From: Sclerodactyla briareus
Lineage: Eukaryota > Echinodermata > Holothuroidea > Dendrochirotida > Sclerodactylidae
Direction: 5' to 3'
NCBI GenBank assembly: GCA_026419785.1
Contig: JAODTK010001521.1
Span: 299,252-363,251 of the forward strand
DNA: 64,000 bases
Shown one piece after another: positions 13,837 to 26,240 of the stretch (positions are counted from its first letter, which is position 1; each line of letters starts with the position of its first letter). Under the pieces are notes generated by a model that saw only the letters and a program-made list of their open reading frames with translations, searched no databases and was not told the DNA's origin. The position numbers were made by a program, and so were the translations under genes.

Positions 13837-13866
13837 GTCTCGCCTGAATGAAATTCAGGAAGAGAC
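13837..13866. repeat. 30-base hairpin at the edge of family A copy 1
   Basis: GTCTC-g-CCTGAAT, three-base loop, ATTCAGG-aa-GAGAC: two stems of 5 and 7 bp with a small bulge. It is followed directly by TAGT. A relative of its left arm (TTTTTGTCTCGCCTGA) lies near 1633. Confidence 0.6.
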
Positions 13867-13879
13867 TAGTGGTCACTAC

Positions 13880-15345
13880 TTTGGCGTGTGTGTGTGGTGT
13901 GTGTATGGTCACACTTTCTCGTTAGCAGGATTTCTCACAAACTGTGAGGCCGATTATGACGAAATTTTGTGTGTAGCACCGGGTTAGGTGTATACGATCT
14001 GATTAGATTTTGGGCAGCAAAACTCGTTAGCAAGATTACGCAAGAACCGTATGTGCTACAGTGAGGTTGTTTGGCATGTAGGACCTGGATTACATGTAAT
14101 GAACTGATTAGATTTTCAGCCTAAAATATGCTAATTAAGTGGTGTAATTTGCATAATTTATCGAATTTTTCAAGTTCGTCGGATTTTCACGAAACGGATG
14201 GATGTGGTTACCATGGTTCCCGATGCCAATTTAAAAGGGAAGTCCGGGGGCGCTGGAGGTCATTTAACTGGTCTGATTTTGCATATTTTATGCAATTTTT
14301 GAAAGCTCGTTGGATTTCCACAAAACTTGGTAGATGTGATCCACCTTTGATCCTGATCATTTTGAAGGTACAGCTGGCGTGAGCTGAGGTCAGTGAGGTC
14401 ATTGTATGTGCCTATAATTTGCATAATATATTCCAATTTGCAACTTGGTAAGAATTTGGTTAACATTTCTGGATCTGATGTGTTTGATGTTCAGGAATTT
14501 GATCGAATTCCATCATATAATAGTTTCTGTTAGGAATAAAGCACTGAGGATCGAGTAAACCATAGCTCCTGTGACAATTTTACTGCTGTTATAAGCTCAT
14601 TGTATGTGCCTAATTTGCATAATTTATTCGAATTTCCAACTTGGTAAGAATTTCGCCAAACTCAGTAGGTATGGTCCTTCAACATTTCTGACTCTGATGT
14701 GTTTGATATTCATGAATTTGATTGAATTCAATCATATAATAGCTTCTGTTAGAATAAAGCACAGAGGAACGAGTAACCCATAGCTCCTGTGACAATTGTG
14801 CTGTTTAACGGCCACAACAAACCCTCTCTTACCCAACCATTTTTATTAGGTTGATACCCTTCAAAATACTGTAACATTTCTCGTTCCTCTCTTCTTGCCT
14901 GGGGACTGGGGACAAATGTGTAGGTTTCCTAAAGATATATTTTGGGACATCCCTGTATGCTGCGTGGGATAGTTTGTTGGTGTGTGGGGGAGGGTGTTTG
15001 CTGCTTGGCAGGGGGGGGGGGGGGTTGCCATTTCCTGACTACTTGGAAAATAAAAGGCAATGAATAATGAGGAAATTATTTTAAAAGGCAAAGAAGCCCC
15101 GGCTGGGGCTGCTGATGGGATTTTAAGAACATTTCAAGTTGGTTTTGGGTCAAATAAGTGAGTTGACTGAGCGATCAAACTTAATTCAAATTTGAGTATT
15201 TTCATGAGAGCAGAGTGCGGAGAGGGGGGGAGGGCAATGAAGAAGAAAAAGCAATTATTGTCAAGTTATTTTGGGGAATTTTTAGGAATTCTTATGTGTT
15301 TATATGTGAAAATATGTGATGTTCGTTTGACGATCGCCTTGGTAT
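13880..15345 (+). repeat. Family A dispersed repeat, copy 1 (about 1.45 kb)
   Basis: Starts with a degenerate (GT)n tract, then CACACTTTCTCGTTAGCAGG, and then aligns nearly collinearly with 42297-43945. Shared landmarks in order are GTGAGGCCGATTATGACGAA, CAAGAACCGTATGTG, the tandem module with TCGGATTTTCACGAAAC (here two units, at 14173 and 14305, period about 132), TTTGATGTTCA(T)GAATTTGAT(C/T)GAATTC, TAGCTCCTGTGACAATT, a long G run (15011-15024), AATAAAAGGCAATGAATAATGA, and AATTCAAATTTGAGTATT. No open frame longer than about 90 codons exists in it. A partial direct duplication inside it (about 14400-14570 against 14590-14800) repeats the GATGTGTTTGAT segment. Confidence 0.8.
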
Positions 15346-15672
15346 TACTTAGATTCCCCCAGCGTTTGCTGAAAACTCCTAATTAAGCAGTTAATTGTTA
15401 GTTCTACAAGTATTTGCATAACGTCACCACGCTAACTTTCTGTCATATTATTACTTATTAGGTCCATTTATATTATATTTGCAGAACAAATTCCCCCCTT
15501 CCGTTCCTATGTTCCAAATATTGAGCCAATTTTCCTCCCTGTTCGGTAATAGTATCATGATAACGCCGGCATTGAACATTGAAGAGACTCTCCCATCTGT
15601 ACATCTTCATTCAATTATTAATTAATATGTGGGGCGCGAAATTCAGTTTTAACCACTTTCCTATACTATATG

Positions 15673-15715
15673 GCGTCATGATTTGCGTGAATTGCGTCAT
15701 TCCGGTGCAATTTTT
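15673..15715 (+). mobile_element. Family H element, possible left-half fragment
   Basis: GCGTCATGA, then GCGTCATTCCGGTGCAATTTTT, parallels the left half of copy 1 (GACGTCA..ATGACG, then GTGCAATTTT) at similar spacing. No right half follows. Confidence 0.35.
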
Positions 15716-17960
15716 AATATTAAAAAAACACTATCCAGCTTGATAGAAACCTCTCACGTCGAGTTGAAAAAGTTAATCTGTTTATTCGGACAAGAGTCAA
15801 GTCGACTCTCCTATGTACTCTTCTTTGTCACCCTGCTTGTACCGACAGCCTACTCCATAACTGTAAGATTCTTCAGCTTTTGCAAGGACGTAAGCTGGTA
15901 GTAAATTCCCTATTTAATATTGGTGTAGACTGGCAAGTGCTCATTGGCAGATTTGTGTGGGAAATGTATATCTTCTTTATTATTTACCGCGCTAGCTTTG
16001 AGGCAAAGCGATCGCTATATCGGATATGTTCAAACGCCATTTCGGGTCAGATCAAGACAATGACCACGGGATGTGCTGTAATAATGTGTTAGACAAGATT
16101 CGAGGTTTAAAATGCCATCGCTGCTGTTGTGGTCTATGATAAGATTGGCTGGTCCATGTCAACTGATACACCCCTGTTGTATGGTGATAATCATGACATT
16201 CAGACATTCGAAACTAGAAACTAAAATGGAGACATGCGGCTTACCTCGAATGGTTAAATTAAATTGCCTTGAATATTAGATTGGCGACGAATAATGTTGA
16301 AGAATCGAATATTTCGAGGAAATTTCCTGGAAATTGCACTCATCTGGTAACTACGGCACCAAAAAAAGTAATCGAGGATGAATGTAACAGGCCCCGCTTC
16401 AGACTCGCCTGTGGTCGTATCCATTCCGGCATACCTCGCTCGAGACAGACCTGAATCCGTGATCATTCAGCCTATTGACAGGGCTAACCGTTCAATATTT
16501 CTCGAAATACGAGCGATATTCTGCAGAGGGGAATAATTGAACTGTGGTTCTTCTCAGTTTAGTCACATATCCTGAAAACAGGGGATCAGTAAACTATCGT
16601 GAACTGCTCGAACAACGTCATGAACAGGTTATAGCACTGTGTAGTGTCCAATCATTGCAGGAAATAGTAGCTTCTTATTATGGCCACCCAATACGTCGGA
16701 AATAGTTTCAATTAAATAGGCAAATGTGGGATTTTCACTCTTTTGGAATATACAAAGTTCGAATTATGGGTACAAACTGTCCCAATATCTCTTGAGTCTT
16801 GACTGACCTTCGGGGCGCAGAATTTGCAGAATCATCTTGCGAAGTTACAATGGATGATTACGCAATATCATTCCCAGTAGCAGGTCGATCCATTGAACAA
16901 ATAAAACCTCCTCCATTTTAACAGTTTTGCTCTGCGACTCGTTCATGCTGAGCGTATACTGTTTGATAATGATGTCATCATTACATGAGCCCTGAGAGAG
17001 AAAGCGAGATTTACAACCGTTAAACCAGTCAGTTGCAGTAGTTTCTTTTCTAGGGCGTGACCAATGGTGCGTACTATATAGCATGAATTCAGAATTGCAT
17101 TCGCCACTGATAATCCAATTTATGTGCAGTTTGTTTGACACGCATTTATCAAAGCGTAGGTTAGATATGATATGGGCTCTCAGTGGAGTACCTCACTGCT
17201 GGAAGGTAGAAACTTGACGTGAATTAGAGTTATTGTTTTTCAACAAAAGGCTTAACATATGAGTAGCCGACGATTGTATATAAATGGAATAATCTGCTAA
17301 TAATGTATTATTTAAACCCTGATAAATCTAATTTTGACAAGTGTAAATAATTAGAACTTCGGTTTGAGTGCCTAAGAAAAATTTGCAATGTCATTCGGAA
17401 TATGGTCAGACGACTTTGTCCCTTCAAAGTTATTATTTTTTTCTTGCAATTGGATCGAAATACGCGAACAATATACATTTACCATTAATAAGGGTTCTAG
17501 CCAGGGTATCCAAACTGGGTGATTCGCCTAGGTATGAATTTTGATTTTCAAATTACTACCCAGTCCGAAAACTTACCACCTGTTGTGAAATTTTTAGCAC
17601 CTGGTTTGATTTCCGTCTCAAAATCAATTTTAGTCTAATTATGTGTATCCGATGTTCAAATTTGACATCAAACCGATTAGTTTACATATTGGGTGTCCAT
17701 TTGCTGAGTGTCACTAGCCTATAGCAGAACACGGCCTACACAAGACCTATTGCTTTTTGATGGGTGTGGCACTGAAAAACGAGGTGCGAAGCGTTTCCCA
17801 TCCGGCTTGACATTTTGCTTGGCCAGGGACCCTGCATTAGACAGGTTGCGAGCATTGCACCTCAGGTTGCCCATTGTTTCCGGTTTATAAGTCATAACTA
17901 AACAACTAAACTGGAGACCAAACTATGGCAGTCCGAGATCGACTTCATTTTATACTGGTT

Positions 17961-17995
17961 CCTCCCCCCACCCCTCCCCCCCCCCCCCCCTCCCT
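17961..17995. repeat. C-rich tract
   Basis: Runs of C interrupted by A and T, with one uninterrupted run of about 15 C. Confidence 0.85.
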
Positions 17996-18189
17996 GACGC
18001 ACTGGCACACACATGTGACCAGTTGATGGCGTATTTGGATTTAGATTAGATTGTGAGTACGGGGTCATATGTCTGGGAAATGTCAGAAGAAGTTCGAAGG
18101 AGACTTAGCGATCGAGTGCGAAAAGAAGCAAAAAACAGTCATCTTGTTGGATGTGAACCCATGTTCTCGACTTTCAGGACATATTTGAC

Positions 18190-18800
18190 TATGTGAAGCT
18201 CAAAGTACAAGGTCATAACGGGGCAAATAGGCACAATGGTGAAATTGCCTTTTTACTCTTAATTCCACTATCGATGGTGTCACCAAAACTGAGTAGCAAT
18301 GTTCATTGACTGACTAAGAAATCTGGCTATATGAATCAAGGGCAAAGGTTGTTACAGGGCCACAGTCGACTATTGTTTGAAACTGCCTTCTTGCCTCACG
18401 ACTCGAAATTTAGCAACGTGATTTCACCTTCGCTTCGGTCATTCGTGTGGTTTGGAGGAATAGCAAACAACTGGTTCTCTACTTTTAAAAACATAAATTT
18501 GGGTCAATGGAGGTCATTCGATGTGTCTTAATTTGCTAATTTTATGCAATTTTTAGGTTTGCTGGAATACCATGGAACGTTGAAGTGCCGTAAACGTTGT
18601 CCTTGAGTATTTCGACATCAGAAAATGGGTCACAGGTAGTCGAGTAGTGTGTCCAATTTGCATATTGTATGTAATTGTAGTAACATTTCACAAAAGTTAG
18701 TACTTCTTTGGTAAACATAAAAAATCAGTCTAATGAATTTGAAATTGGTCACTGATTAGTGCCATGAATAGGAGCGCATCGGATCTGGCAAAACGTACCC
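18190..18800 (+). repeat. Family B dispersed repeat, diverged copy
   Basis: Shares landmarks in order with 37980-38790: GTCA-rich lead, TTTGAAACTGCC / CTCACGA, AACTGGTTCTCTA-TTTT, GGTCAATGGAGGTCATTC, TTTGCATA..GTAATT, and GAATTTGAAATTGGTCACTGATTAGT, which matches TGATTTTGAAATTGGTCACT near 38730. No coding capacity. Confidence 0.6.
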
Positions 18801-18819
18801 ACCTCTCTATGATAGAGGA

Positions 18820-19376
18820 CAAATGCAGGATAAATATGAAGAGACAAAACTGAATGTCGTCGTCCAAACCCAAGTTTGACGACTTTCCGTTACGGAGTTA
18901 AAGTACTTTGAAGTTTGTGCATGTGCATTGCGCAGGATAAAAAAACATCCATCATGCAATAAGAATACTGTATACTTGTAAACCTCTGGCAAACAATAGT
19001 GTTGCCTTGAAATTCAAACATTATTTCACTTAGAAGAGCATTTAGTCTATGGGCGAGTATTGCTGTAGTGGGCTGACAGGTGTTGATGGTTACTTTGGTG
19101 AGAGAAAGACGACAGAACATTTTGCTAATGTGGACTTAATTCAACAAAATAAAACCTAAAATACATGACATACTCTTCGGGTTTTGGTAAAGTGTGACGT
19201 CATGAATTATTGCGCAATTGGGATCCCCCCCATTTCTCTGCATAATGGACCGAACTTTGAGGCCAATAACTCCACATATGAAAATCGTATTGAAATCGGG
19301 TTTGGAACCATAAATGCAGTTTTCCATTCTCCACGATATACTCTCTGTTGTATTCAAGCCTGCAGTTGTGCTTTGA
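18820..19376 (+). repeat. Family D repeat, copy 1
   Basis: About 555 bp that align over their length with the reverse complement of 29031-29583 and partly with 23160-23605. Landmarks: CCGTTACGGAGTTA, GCATGTGCATTGCGCA, TATTGCTGTAGTGGG, GACGTCATGAATTATTGCGCAA, CTCTGCATAATGGACC, GGCCAATAACTCCACATA, ATCGTATTGAAATCGGGTTTGG. Open frames across it (122 codons on -, 140 on + at 19184-19606) are not conserved as frames between copies. The family is unnamed. A non-autonomous DNA element is one possibility. Confidence 0.7.
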
Positions 19377-21387
19377 AGATTTGCCGTTATTATTTGTTAA
19401 CTGGCAACTTTGCTCCCTTGCGACCTCAAGATCAGATGTTGGAAAATACCGAATGCAAAATGTATGCACAAAGAACAACAACACAGATCCTCGAAGAGGA
19501 CGGACTAGCAGTTTCCTGGACCCTATTGTTACTAAATACACTAACAGCTGCAACCCTGCTGTGTTCAAAATCGCACTTGGCGCTGATTGGTTTTCGTGGT
19601 ATATGAAGGGTTGATATCTTTAAATCAGATAGCTAGACAATGAGCTGCAAATGTCAGCAAACTAATTCATTCTCGAAGAAAAAAAAAATAGCTGTCAAAA
19701 TATTACCACTTCCATTAATGGATGTAAGTCTGCAAAACAAGGTTCGAGAAAAAAAAAAATTAGCAAGTTAGCAAAACCCCGCTTGATCGGTAAACATTGT
19801 ATCAAAATCACATGCACGCGAAAATGAGAGCTATATCGAATGTGAAACAAAATTTCGCGAAATTGGCCACCGTAGCTGTGTTACGGCGTAATGACTATAT
19901 TTCGAAATTATTGGTGTATGTGAGCGTTCAACTGGCAATGTGTTTAATGTTATAGGACTCACCGTCTAGGGTCCAAACATGATTACTATACGAAATATGA
20001 ATGAGACAGCCTGAATGCAGCCTGATTTTGATGTAAGTCAAAAATTGGCGGGAATCATTTATGACACACTGTAAATTAAATTAGAATACTTGAGGCAGCT
20101 CCTGGGAGTCCCGCTAGTTCCCGGCCGAACGCCTACTTACGAACCCCTTCAGTATTTAGCTCTGATCGGATCAAACTACGGTCAGTAGGGCTGGTACGGT
20201 TCGGTCAGAAAAACGAGATATGTGTAGTATCATGATCTAATACCGTTCCTGTAGAGTTCATGTTCGGCGCGTGCGACAGCTGTAAATTTACGGAAGCTCC
20301 ACTGTCACTGATAACGTGTGGTGGTCTATGTGGCCCTGACGATATGAGTCTGTTTAAAATCAGAAAATGACGTTGGATCATGTTTACCTAATCAGTGAGT
20401 TGAGTACGATTACTTTTTAGTTTTTACTAATTTGGAGGAAATGAAGGGGGGGAGAAATTGACGGCCAACCTATTGACGCATGCTGCACTTTTGCCTCCAA
20501 CAGAAGAATGGAAAGTGGGAACCATAGAAATGGAAGAAATCATCGTTTAATACATACCATGTTAACAATTTCGTAGGTTTTCAATGCAATTCATAAATAA
20601 CTCATTCGTTACAGTGTTTTGAAAAGTACTTGGTTTGGCGTTTCCCGTGACTCCAAAGGGGGATTATTTTACAGCAGATTGTTCCGAGTCACACACTCGT
20701 ATCATCTTGAACATTTGGGATAAAGGGTTTCACTCCCTCAATGTAATCAATGGAAAGTACAAAACGTCAAGTCAAACTTCACATGACCATTGGCCTTTAA
20801 GCCATCCCACTCCAATATTTTCGCCAGACCACGAAGTTTCCTTTTTTCGTTTTTGAATATTTTACTTTTCAACTTATCTGGGCACAAACCTCCACCAACT
20901 CTCACAATAGAACATGTACCCATCAGCCATACACCTGACCTGACTGTCAAGTAAATTCAATTCAGGCCTCTGATATTTCATATTATAACATTATGAAAAA
21001 AGCCAAACCCAAGAACGAATTTCAGTCGATCCGAGAACGCCAAAAGGCACATTAGCCTAATTGCGAAATCTTCTCATTCTAGGACCGTTGACAGAATTGA
21101 CCAACTGTTGGGGAAACTATGCAATGCTGAAAAGTTGGTTAACAAAATTGCTAGATTGTTGATCGGAATGATTAAATTGTCATGTATTGCCCAAAGATTA
21201 GCAAAATATTTACCTAACATTTTAGCGCGGGCTAATGTTTTCCCCCACTGTTCAGAGGCATTCCACAGGAACTTCGAAAAGGAAGGTGAAATTTGAAGTA
21301 ATTATTTTGACCAAAGATTTGAATAATTCGATCGGCATTTATTGACTTTTTCTAATAGCAATAATGGCTTATAACGAGCCAACGATA
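19377..21387. other. Non-coding stretch, no gene recognised
   Basis: A runs occur at 19679-19690 and 19749-19760. A GC-richer block lies at 20095-20345. No conserved domain was seen in either strand's frames, the longest of which continues from family D. Confidence 0.4.
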
Positions 21388-22672
21388 ACGTCACGGACGG
21401 GCATTGCATTTGTAGCCTTTATATCCGAAATCAAATTGAGCAAGGGGTACGTTTGGATGAATAGGGAATGGCCAGTATGACTTTTTTTTCGCAAACACCA
21501 GCCTCTGTTCACATCATGAGTGTAATAAACTATAATCAGACTAACGAACTTTCCACTGTCCCGTCAGTGAACATTCTTGTATGACTTTTTACCCTGCTTT
21601 CAAATGCTGATTCCCAAATGTTCAATGTTTAATGATTCTCTTCCTTTACTACGTATCCATTGTGAAAATCTCTTCCAATATGTCGTTAAACGACCCTTGA
21701 AGCAAGGAAAAATCGTCCCGCCCGTGACATTTTAGCATGATCATGATCAGTCGGAAACGCCTCTTACGATCCCTGTTATACAAGTAAAATTGTTGATATG
21801 GTCTCCGATTAACCAAACAATCTTGTTATACATGGTCGGGCGGGGGGTGCGGGCGGTTTCGGGGGACGGGGGGCCATTTTCAAGTGACAAATCTTTTTAA
21901 TTTTTGAAAAATGGTAAGACATTCGGAAATCCAATTGAAAATTGCAATGACTTTTCTATCATGGGCTAGCTAGACCATGAATGATTGCATTTACTTTATT
22001 TGTTGTTTTAGAGCCTTTTTGTTCCATTCACACATTACAAATTCGAAATTCGACCCAATTTCAAGTATTAGGCCAATTTTCTGGAATTATGCAATTTAAT
22101 TAAGATGTTACGGACGGGACAATTTTGTCACGGACAGGAAACGGACCCACTCTAATGTTAGGAGACTAGTATTGCACCATTAAAAAGTACTTTGAGAGGG
22201 AAATTTGTAAGTTCTTCTTTCCTTGTCATGTAATCCAAAGTTGCGAAACGTATTGTACACATGTTTTTTGGCCCACAAACACAAACATTTCAGGTGATCT
22301 ATGGGTAAAAAAAGGTTCCCTCCATGACATTTGTAAATTTCCTGTCCGTAACGCCAATTATTGTCAGGTGGTTGGTGTTCAATCAGACATTCATGGATTT
22401 TTTTGCTGAAAGTGATCAGTTCGAACACAGACCATTTGTAAATCACGTCTCACCTCTCAGATACTTTTCACGTCATTCACACAGAGGATCGCATAACATA
22501 AACATGTCAGAATCGCAATGTCTATTTTCTGTCCCGTCCGTGAACCACATATTGAAACCCGATATTTCTTATGAAGTTAGTATATTTTTTTTTCTTCACA
22601 CCAATCTTGTAACTAGGAGCATCTAATTTTCTCAAAATGAAATCCAGTGCTGGAATTGTCCAGTCCGTGACT
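21388..22672. repeat. Cluster of GTCACGGACGGG words in both orientations
   Basis: The word GTCACGGACGGGACA or its complement, with 0-3 mismatches, occurs at about 21388 (+), 21556 (-), 21713 (-), 22109 (+), 22125 (+), 22338 (-), 22531 (-) and 22657 (-). Two + copies are only about 16 bases apart (22109-22140). Spacing elsewhere is 125-370 bases. The DNA between copies is ordinary AT-rich sequence. The 88-codon frame at 22180-22446 (-) and the 100-codon frame at 22324-22626 (+) overlap each other and match nothing I know. The word is not obvious elsewhere in the window. Confidence 0.6.
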
Positions 22673-22728
22673 GTCATTACTGTGGATGCCCCTTGTGTTG
22701 TGACTTCACAGGGGCCGGAATTTATTCA

Positions 22729-22757
22729 TATATATATATTATATATATATAATATAT

Positions 22758-22849
<92 letters not shown>

Positions 22850-22864
22850 ATATATATATATATT
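22729..22864. repeat. (TA)n microsatellite
   Basis: About 135 bases of TA dinucleotides with a few single-base phase breaks. Confidence 0.95.
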
Positions 22865-23159
22865 GTTTCCTTCATTTGCATGTCTTCACAAATGTCATTA
22901 ACATATTGGTCATATATGTTACATGTCTTTAGGGATAGACGGATATTCATTCACGCGAATAATCGTCCTCGCTGAATTTAATCCACTCATTGTTTTTGCT
23001 CTCTCATCGAAATCTATTTTTCCAGTTCTAAATAATAGTGATATTTTTTCTAATTTTTCAAAAGACAATTCGGCTCTGTTGTTCGGACAATTTGTATGTA
23101 ATATTTGGTAAACCAAATCACAATGCACCATCTAATGAGTCTATAATATCAGCTGAGTG

Positions 23160-23605
23160 AAACTAATATATTAGTCCGAACCCGACATTCCTACAATTTT
23201 CCGTTGAGGTTAGGCCTTGAGTTTGTGTCCCTATGTATTGGGTAAGACGCCGAACCCCCCCATAATGTGAATGTCAAATTTGTCATACTTGCAAAAACCT
23301 GCAAGTATATTTCCTTTTGAAGATGTCCAAGTTATTTCACTTAGAACCATGATTAGTCAGTGCGAGGGGGTTAGTGTACTGGGTTGATATAATTCTGATA
23401 GTTATTACAGTGATTAAAGGGCAGTGGAACCTTGCGAATAAGAGTAATTTGACACCATAAACCACTGCAAATCCTTATTGTTCAACAGATACGGCCACGC
23501 ATTATTGCTATCTGCGCAACCAGACCTCCAATTACTTTCTCTGCAGAATGGCCCGAACTTTCAACGTACGATACCGGTATACAATGGGGTTTTGGCCTGT
23601 GATAT
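23160..23605 (+). repeat. Family D repeat, copy 2 (most diverged)
   Basis: Matches copy 1 and copy 3 at AATATATTAG, TTTTCCGTT-AGGTTA, TTATTTCACTTAGAA, GCATTATTGC..GCGCAACC, and CTCTGCAGAATGGCCCGAAC. Large stretches between these anchors no longer align by eye, so it is the oldest of the three copies. Confidence 0.5.
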
Positions 23606-24949
23606 TCTTATTTGAAAAATGTCATTCAATTCCTATGTGAACACCCACACTATTTCCGGCTTCCTGTCATGAAGCCTATAGGGGCAGCCTTAGTATCCTC
23701 GACCCTCCCCCCGCCTTCCCTCTGTGAGCCGTGACGTCATAATTTCATGAAAATGGTGTTTTTTTGTTTTTTTAATTCTCATATGTCCTTTTCTTTTCTC
23801 ACCTGGGATATTTAAGAAGGTGCTACGGACCATTGGCTTCTCACGGCAGTCACCGTAGTCGTGATGCCACGGGCACCCACGAGCGACAGTAGCATTATAG
23901 GTTTTTTGGACGAAGCAACGAATCTAAAATGATTCCAGGTAGCAGGAATAATTTGAATGTCGAAAACCATATGTACACTTTTACCACAGTGATCGGATTT
24001 GAACACCACTCCACACTAGAAACGCGTTGCATATGATTAACAGGATGTTTATTTCGTAACGTATTATACAGTATTACGCATTTCCAAAGTGATAATAGAT
24101 AGTGTTGAGAATATACTGAGAATGAATCAACAACATACAACGCATCCTTTAGTGAAAACAAAATAAAACGTAGTTTAAACTATAGGGTATCCATTTTTTC
24201 CGGTCGCTGATTCCAACATCAAGTCATCAATGAGGAATCAAGCCTTGCATAACATGTTCGTGATACATGTCCGCAATTGAAACGATTTACTAGTTGCAAC
24301 GTGTATCATACACTTCTTTGTTCATGGCTACTGGACTTGATCTGAGTCAGAATAAGACAGTTTTATTGTGTGTTGCTTGCTTATATAGTCAATACACCCC
24401 GAACGGTCCTTTCTTTCTGTCTGGATCGGGTTCCCTACCGCCCTGTTATGACATTACAAAAAAATAAGCAGGCCATCTGAATTATGTTTTTCTAATGCAA
24501 ATGCTTTTTGTTTTGTCCGATGGGGGGGGGCATTGACGTAAAATGGGGGGGGGAAGTTATATGTCCCTTCATTAAACGTGTTGTTAACTTGTTCATATGT
24601 GGCATATGCAACAATGACTACCGTGTACTGGCTTACACCATGTCCTCGTCCCCTTAGTTTACTATTTGTATCAACAATAAAATCAAATTCCTTACTTCTA
24701 GACAGGAACGGATTCACGAAGGGGGCACCTGCATCGATTCACACGTACGGTACAGCGATTAGGAATAAGCGTCCCCACTATCTGCCAATGAAGTATGACC
24801 CGTCGAATCGAGTACGACATTTATGTCTGTTCTCACAGTCTGAACGAGGCATTAAAGAACGAGGCTAATGTATAAAAATGTAATCGTTCATCATCCCACC
24901 ACAGTGTGTCTAGACAGTGGGTGCTCGCAAGACGCCACACAAAGAGGAA
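23606..24949. other. Non-coding stretch, no gene recognised
   Basis: Contains G runs at 24522-24530 and 24546-24554. The 87- and 96-codon frames at 24454-24717 (-) and 24578-24868 (+) overlap and have no domain. A TGACGTCA at 23729-23736 may be an isolated remnant related to family H. Confidence 0.4.
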
Positions 24950-24959
24950 TATATATATA

Positions 24960-25001
<42 letters not shown>

Positions 25002-25070
25002 ATATATTATTATATATATATATATATATATATATATTCTCTATATTATATATATATATTATTATATATT
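24950..25070. repeat. (TA)n microsatellite
   Basis: About 120 bases of TA dinucleotides with phase breaks and one short TTCTCTA interruption. Confidence 0.95.
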
Positions 25071-25199
25071 GCTAATTATAAACAGTGTCGCCAGTTTCGA
25101 CGCCAATGCAGCGTACTGGTATAGTAACGCTTATCACACTATGACCTTAGGCTATAAAATTTGTGTGATAGTTTTAGAAACATGTGTAACCTAGCACAC

Positions 25200-25345
25200 C
25201 ATCTCGGTTGCTTAAGGAATACATCAACCTCGTGTAAATGTTTGTGTGAAATACACACTTGAGCTGATTATACACAATGTTTGTGTGTATTTTTCACACA
25301 CACACCCGGGATAGTTGTGCTAGTTTACACAATACCCATATTTTT
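25200..25345. repeat. Family E TGTGTAA-palindrome element, copy 1
   Basis: Dense alternation of TGTGT and ACACA words: GTGTGAAATACACAC, ATACACAATG-TTTGTGTG, and a closing TTGTGCTAGTTTACACAA. The same order of palindromes is seen at 30930-31100 and 58145-58315. Such self-complementary DNA folds into hairpins and resembles a MITE. It has no coding capacity. Confidence 0.55.
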
Positions 25346-25414
25346 CAGCTCAACCAGCTCTGCTGGTTTCAGCTAAACTTGTGATGCCCATGTTCCATGC
25401 TATCTATCCTCCTA

Positions 25415-26240
25415 TCTATCATCCTATCTATCCAGTCTGTAAACTTTTAATTTTTTGAGCCCCACAGCATGTTCGTGCTTTGATGATACCTCGACCCATA
25501 CTTGGTCACAATGCTTATCGACTGATAGGTCATCGTTGACCCCCTAAAGGTCAAGGTCAAATGGCATTGAAAGGACAATGGCCCATAAGGTGGAAAACTC
25601 AACGCTCTTCTCCTACAAATTTCGGTTGCACAGTCTGTTGTTTAAGTCAATATTGAATGGTCTAACAGCCTTTCTTTCGGGTGTCAGAAATTTTTATCCA
25701 AGGTTCCATTTGGGCCCTAGGGCTCATTTCATGAAATTTTCCACACAATGGTACTGAAATGCATCCCTCCTACAGCTTCAATCAACTTTTCAAAGCTACA
25801 TGTAATGGTCTTTGGGTATGGGCCCATTGGGGGTGTTCAGGAATTTTGGGCCTAGGGCCACTTCGTGTCTGTAGGCCATTGTATAAACACTTGTAAAATC
25901 TTGTATCTCCTACGAACTTAGTCATTGCACAGTGCTGATTTCGGTCGGTCATATGGATGGTCTCTCAGCCGTACCTTCGGGGGTTTAGGAATTTTCTGTC
26001 CAATGTCCCAGTTTTTTTTTAACTTGGGCCTGATATCCCATTTTATGATTTACACACGGTACTTGAAAAGTCATCTATCTCTTCCCCACAAGCTCGATTT
26101 ATTTTTTCGAGTTGCATTATGGACCTTAGGTAGAGGGGGTGTCCGGGCTTCTGGGGGGGCTTGGGCCCATTATTGGCTCCTTGGCCTTGGCCCTTAGACC
26201 TTAGGAACCCATGGCCCCCAGTGTGGTCTGAAAGGCATTT
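25415..26240 (+). repeat. Family B dispersed repeat
   Basis: Collinear with 36970-37700. Landmarks: ATCTATCCAGTCTGT, ATGTTCGTGCTTTGATGA, ACTTGGTCACAATG, GACTGATAGGTCATCGTTGAC, AAAGGTCAAGGTCAAATGGC, CTTCGGG-TGTCAG-AATTTT, CATTTCATGAAATTTTC-ACACAATGG, TACATGTAATGGTC. An internal unit of roughly 290-340 bp is repeated twice. Not coding. Confidence 0.75.

Larger units (their letters stand above)
15346..18189. other. Non-coding stretch, no gene recognised
   Basis: Includes a possible left-half fragment of family H at 15673-15715 and a C-rich run at 17961-17995. Frames at 16254-16466 and 16845-17141 are short and lack domains. A GC-balanced block at 16840-17150 stands out slightly from the AT-rich surroundings. 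Confidence 0.4.

Noticed and set aside
19184-19606. 140-codon + frame and 122-codon - frame
   Set aside because: Both overlap family D copy 1. The other copies of the family do not keep either frame.
24868-25194. 108-codon Ile/Tyr-rich frame
   Set aside because: It is the translation of a (TA)n microsatellite.
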